DNA from: Benthortus sp964440495
Lineage (GTDB): Archaea > Thermoproteota > Nitrososphaeria_A > Caldarchaeales > Wolframiiraptoraceae
Reading direction: 5' to 3'
DNA: 14,292 nt
NCBI GenBank assembly: GCA_964440495.1
Contig: CAYTSD010000032.1
Location: forward strand, 1 to 14,292
Positions 13,323 to 14,292 of the stretch are shown here, one piece after another (the first letter of the stretch is position 1; each line of letters starts with the position of its first letter). The notes under the pieces were generated by a model. It was not told where the DNA came from. It did not search any database and was given only the letters and a program-made list of their open reading frames with translations. Position numbers and translations under genes: made by a program.

Positions 13323-14220
13323 GGAGGGGCTTCTAAGCAAGTTTAAGGGAGCGATGCTTGCAGCAGCTCTAGGAGACGCTCTGGGAGCACATAGGAGAAA
13401 AAGAGGCGGGATCCTCCGATACACGGATGACACGGCGATGACGATAGCCTTAGCTGAATCAATAATAGAGACTGGAAGAGTGGACTCAATAGACATCGCT
13501 GAAAAATTCATCGAACACTATGAGAGAGAACCTTGGAGAGGATATGGGCCAGGTCCTCCTAGAATCTTCAGAATCATGCGGCGGAAAGGGATAAGCATGG
13601 GGCTTGACAGACTATTCTATCCAGGCGGCTCTTACGGGAACGGCGCTGCTATGAGGATTACCCCCGTCGCCCTACTCTATCATGATGAACCATCACTGCT
13701 GAGAAAAGCCGTTGAAGCCTCATGCAGGCCAACCCATAGCAATCCTCTAGCAATCGAAGGAGCATATCTTGAAGCATCTGCAATAGCCTTAGCCTTAAGA
13801 GCCAACTCAAGTCAGAAAACTGATCCAAGAAAATTCTTGGAGACATTGAGAAATGGGATCCAATCCAAGATCTATCTAGAAAAGCTTGAGCTTGTGGAGG
13901 ATCTTTTGGTGAGGGAGGCTGATAGAAGTGAGGTTGTAGAGAAGCTTGGGAACGGTGTTGAGGCATTTAACTCTGTTCCAACAGCCATATACTCCTATCT
14001 GAGGAAGCAGAATCCCATGGAAACAATAGAGTATGCGATAAGCCTTGGAGGAGACACCGATACAATAGCCTGCATGGCTGGAGCGATTGCTGGGGCACAT
14101 AAAGGCGTTGAGGAGATACCTCCAGCTCTCTTAGAAAGACTTGAAAACAGGAAAAGAATCGAAGAAACAGCTGAAAAACTCTGGAGGCTGAAAATTCGAT
14201 GGGAACGATCACCACCTTAA
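13315..14220 (+). CDS. ADP-ribosylglycohydrolase (DraG/ADPRH family)
   Basis: This 301-residue protein is a DraG-type ADP-ribosylglycohydrolase, a metal-dependent enzyme that removes ADP-ribose from proteins, nucleotides or small molecules. GAMLAAALGDALGA (12-25), the metal motif YTDDTAMT (36-43), YGNGAAMRI, and GGDTDTIACMAGAIAGAHKG (245-264, with D247 and D249) are all present, so the two-Mg site looks intact. Length is normal. The start at ATG 13315 overlaps the SPFH stop codon (ATGATTGA), implying coupled translation. An earlier in-frame ATG at 13252 would lie inside the zinc-ribbon coding sequence and add 21 residues before the conserved core, so it is rejected. As the last gene of the operon, it may reverse ADP-ribosylation of a partner; no ADP-ribosyltransferase is visible in the window. 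Confidence 0.9.
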   Translation: MIEEGLLSKFKGAMLAAALGDALGAHRRKRGGILRYTDDTAMTIALAESIIETGRVDSIDIAEKFIEHYEREPWRGYGPGPPRIFRIMRRKGISMGLDRLFYPGGSYGNGAAMRITPVALLYHDEPSLLRKAVEASCRPTHSNPLAIEGAYLEASAIALALRANSSQKTDPRKFLETLRNGIQSKIYLEKLELVEDLLVREADRSEVVEKLGNGVEAFNSVPTAIYSYLRKQNPMETIEYAISLGGDTDTIACMAGAIAGAHKGVEEIPPALLERLENRKRIEETAEKLWRLKIRWERSPP

Positions 14221-14227
14221 TACGAAA

Positions 14228-14240
14228 AGCTTAAGTTAAG
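14228..14240 (+). promoter_or_regulatory. TATA-like box before the right-edge gene
   Basis: AGCTTAAGTTAAG lies about 28 bases before the ATG pair at 14263/14266. The spacing suits a leaderless or nearly leaderless start, although a GGTGAT immediately before the second ATG could also act as Shine-Dalgarno sequence. The 42-base gap after the ADP-ribosylglycohydrolase gene holds nothing else apparent. Confidence 0.3.
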
Positions 14241-14262
14241 AAAAAATTTCATAGGGTTGGTG

Positions 14263-14292
14263 ATGATGAGTCCTGGCTGCCTGAGCTGTGAG
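14263..14292 (+). CDS. Start of a protein beginning MMSPGCLSCE (partial, runs off the window)
   Basis: Ten codons are visible from ATG 14263 to the window edge, giving MMSPGCLSCE, with a CxxC pair at residues 6 and 9. GTG 14260 and ATG 14266 are alternative starts in the same frame. The CxxC could be half of a zinc ribbon or a redox or metal site, which would suit the zinc-ribbon-rich operon before it, but ten residues are too few to name a family. The call depends on the upstream TATA-like box and the open frame. Confidence 0.4.
   Translation, partial: MMSPGCLSCE

Noticed and set aside
1..14292. CRISPR arrays, tRNA or rRNA genes, insertion sequences and attachment sites.
   Set aside because: No spaced direct repeats, cloverleaf-like segments, transposase genes or flanking duplications were seen; the window is nearly all protein-coding, with no gap above about 150 bases.

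Overview
The window looks archaeal and is almost fully coding: 17 complete genes plus one gene start at the right edge. Several start codons have little or no leader and sit about 25-30 bases downstream of AT-rich TATA-like boxes. GTG and TTG starts are frequent. Shine-Dalgarno sequences are of the GGAGG/GGTGA type and sit mostly at genes inside operons. A family-4 uracil-DNA glycosylase and an archaeal-type RimI-like acetyltransferase fit too. I would guess a Thermoproteota/TACK-type lineage (for example Bathyarchaeia or Caldarchaeia), but no ribosomal or phylogenetic marker is present, so the lineage is inference.

Layout. (1) 50-1177: a sugar-nucleotidyltransferase with a C-terminal left-handed beta-helix. 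(2) 2863-1163 on the minus strand: GNAT acetyltransferase, DedA membrane protein and family-4 uracil-DNA glycosylase, tightly packed. (3) 2912-4089 on the plus strand: alpha/beta hydrolase followed by a TM1367-type cyclophilin-like protein. (4) 4086-9428: a 2-oxoacid chain-elongation type pathway on the minus strand, made of a pyruvate-carboxyltransferase-family (homocitrate/isopropylmalate/Re-citrate-type) synthase, LeuC-like and LeuD-like hydro-lyase subunits, and an isocitrate/isopropylmalate-type dehydrogenase. A plus-strand enolase-superfamily gene lies between the hydro-lyase and the dehydrogenase. (5) 9579-14220 on the plus strand: an operon of two paralogous zinc-ribbon membrane proteins, a small four-helix membrane protein, a helical coiled-coil protein, a YdjI-like SPFH protein with two zinc ribbons, and an ADP-ribosylglycohydrolase. 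(6) 14263 to the end: the start of another gene.

The synthase, hydro-lyase and dehydrogenase together can turn an acyl-CoA plus a 2-oxoacid into a 2-oxoacid one carbon longer. The specificity-determining residues I can read do not match the textbook leucine or homoaconitase signatures. The dehydrogenase has an isocitrate-dehydrogenase-like phosphorylation-loop region. The set may therefore make 2-oxoglutarate through a Re-type citrate synthase and a LeuCD-type aconitase; this is inference.

The most unusual region is the 9.6-14.2 kb operon. Its SPFH/zinc-ribbon protein and zinc-ribbon proteins with C-terminal membrane hairpins recall YdjI and YdjG of the Bacillus subtilis pspA-ydjGHI membrane-stress operon. 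No PspA is present in the window. A 178-residue helical protein with an N-terminal IPGYxGYKERE motif and an ADP-ribosylglycohydrolase are part of the same overlapping gene chain. It is a candidate for a little-described archaeal membrane-quality or envelope-stress module.
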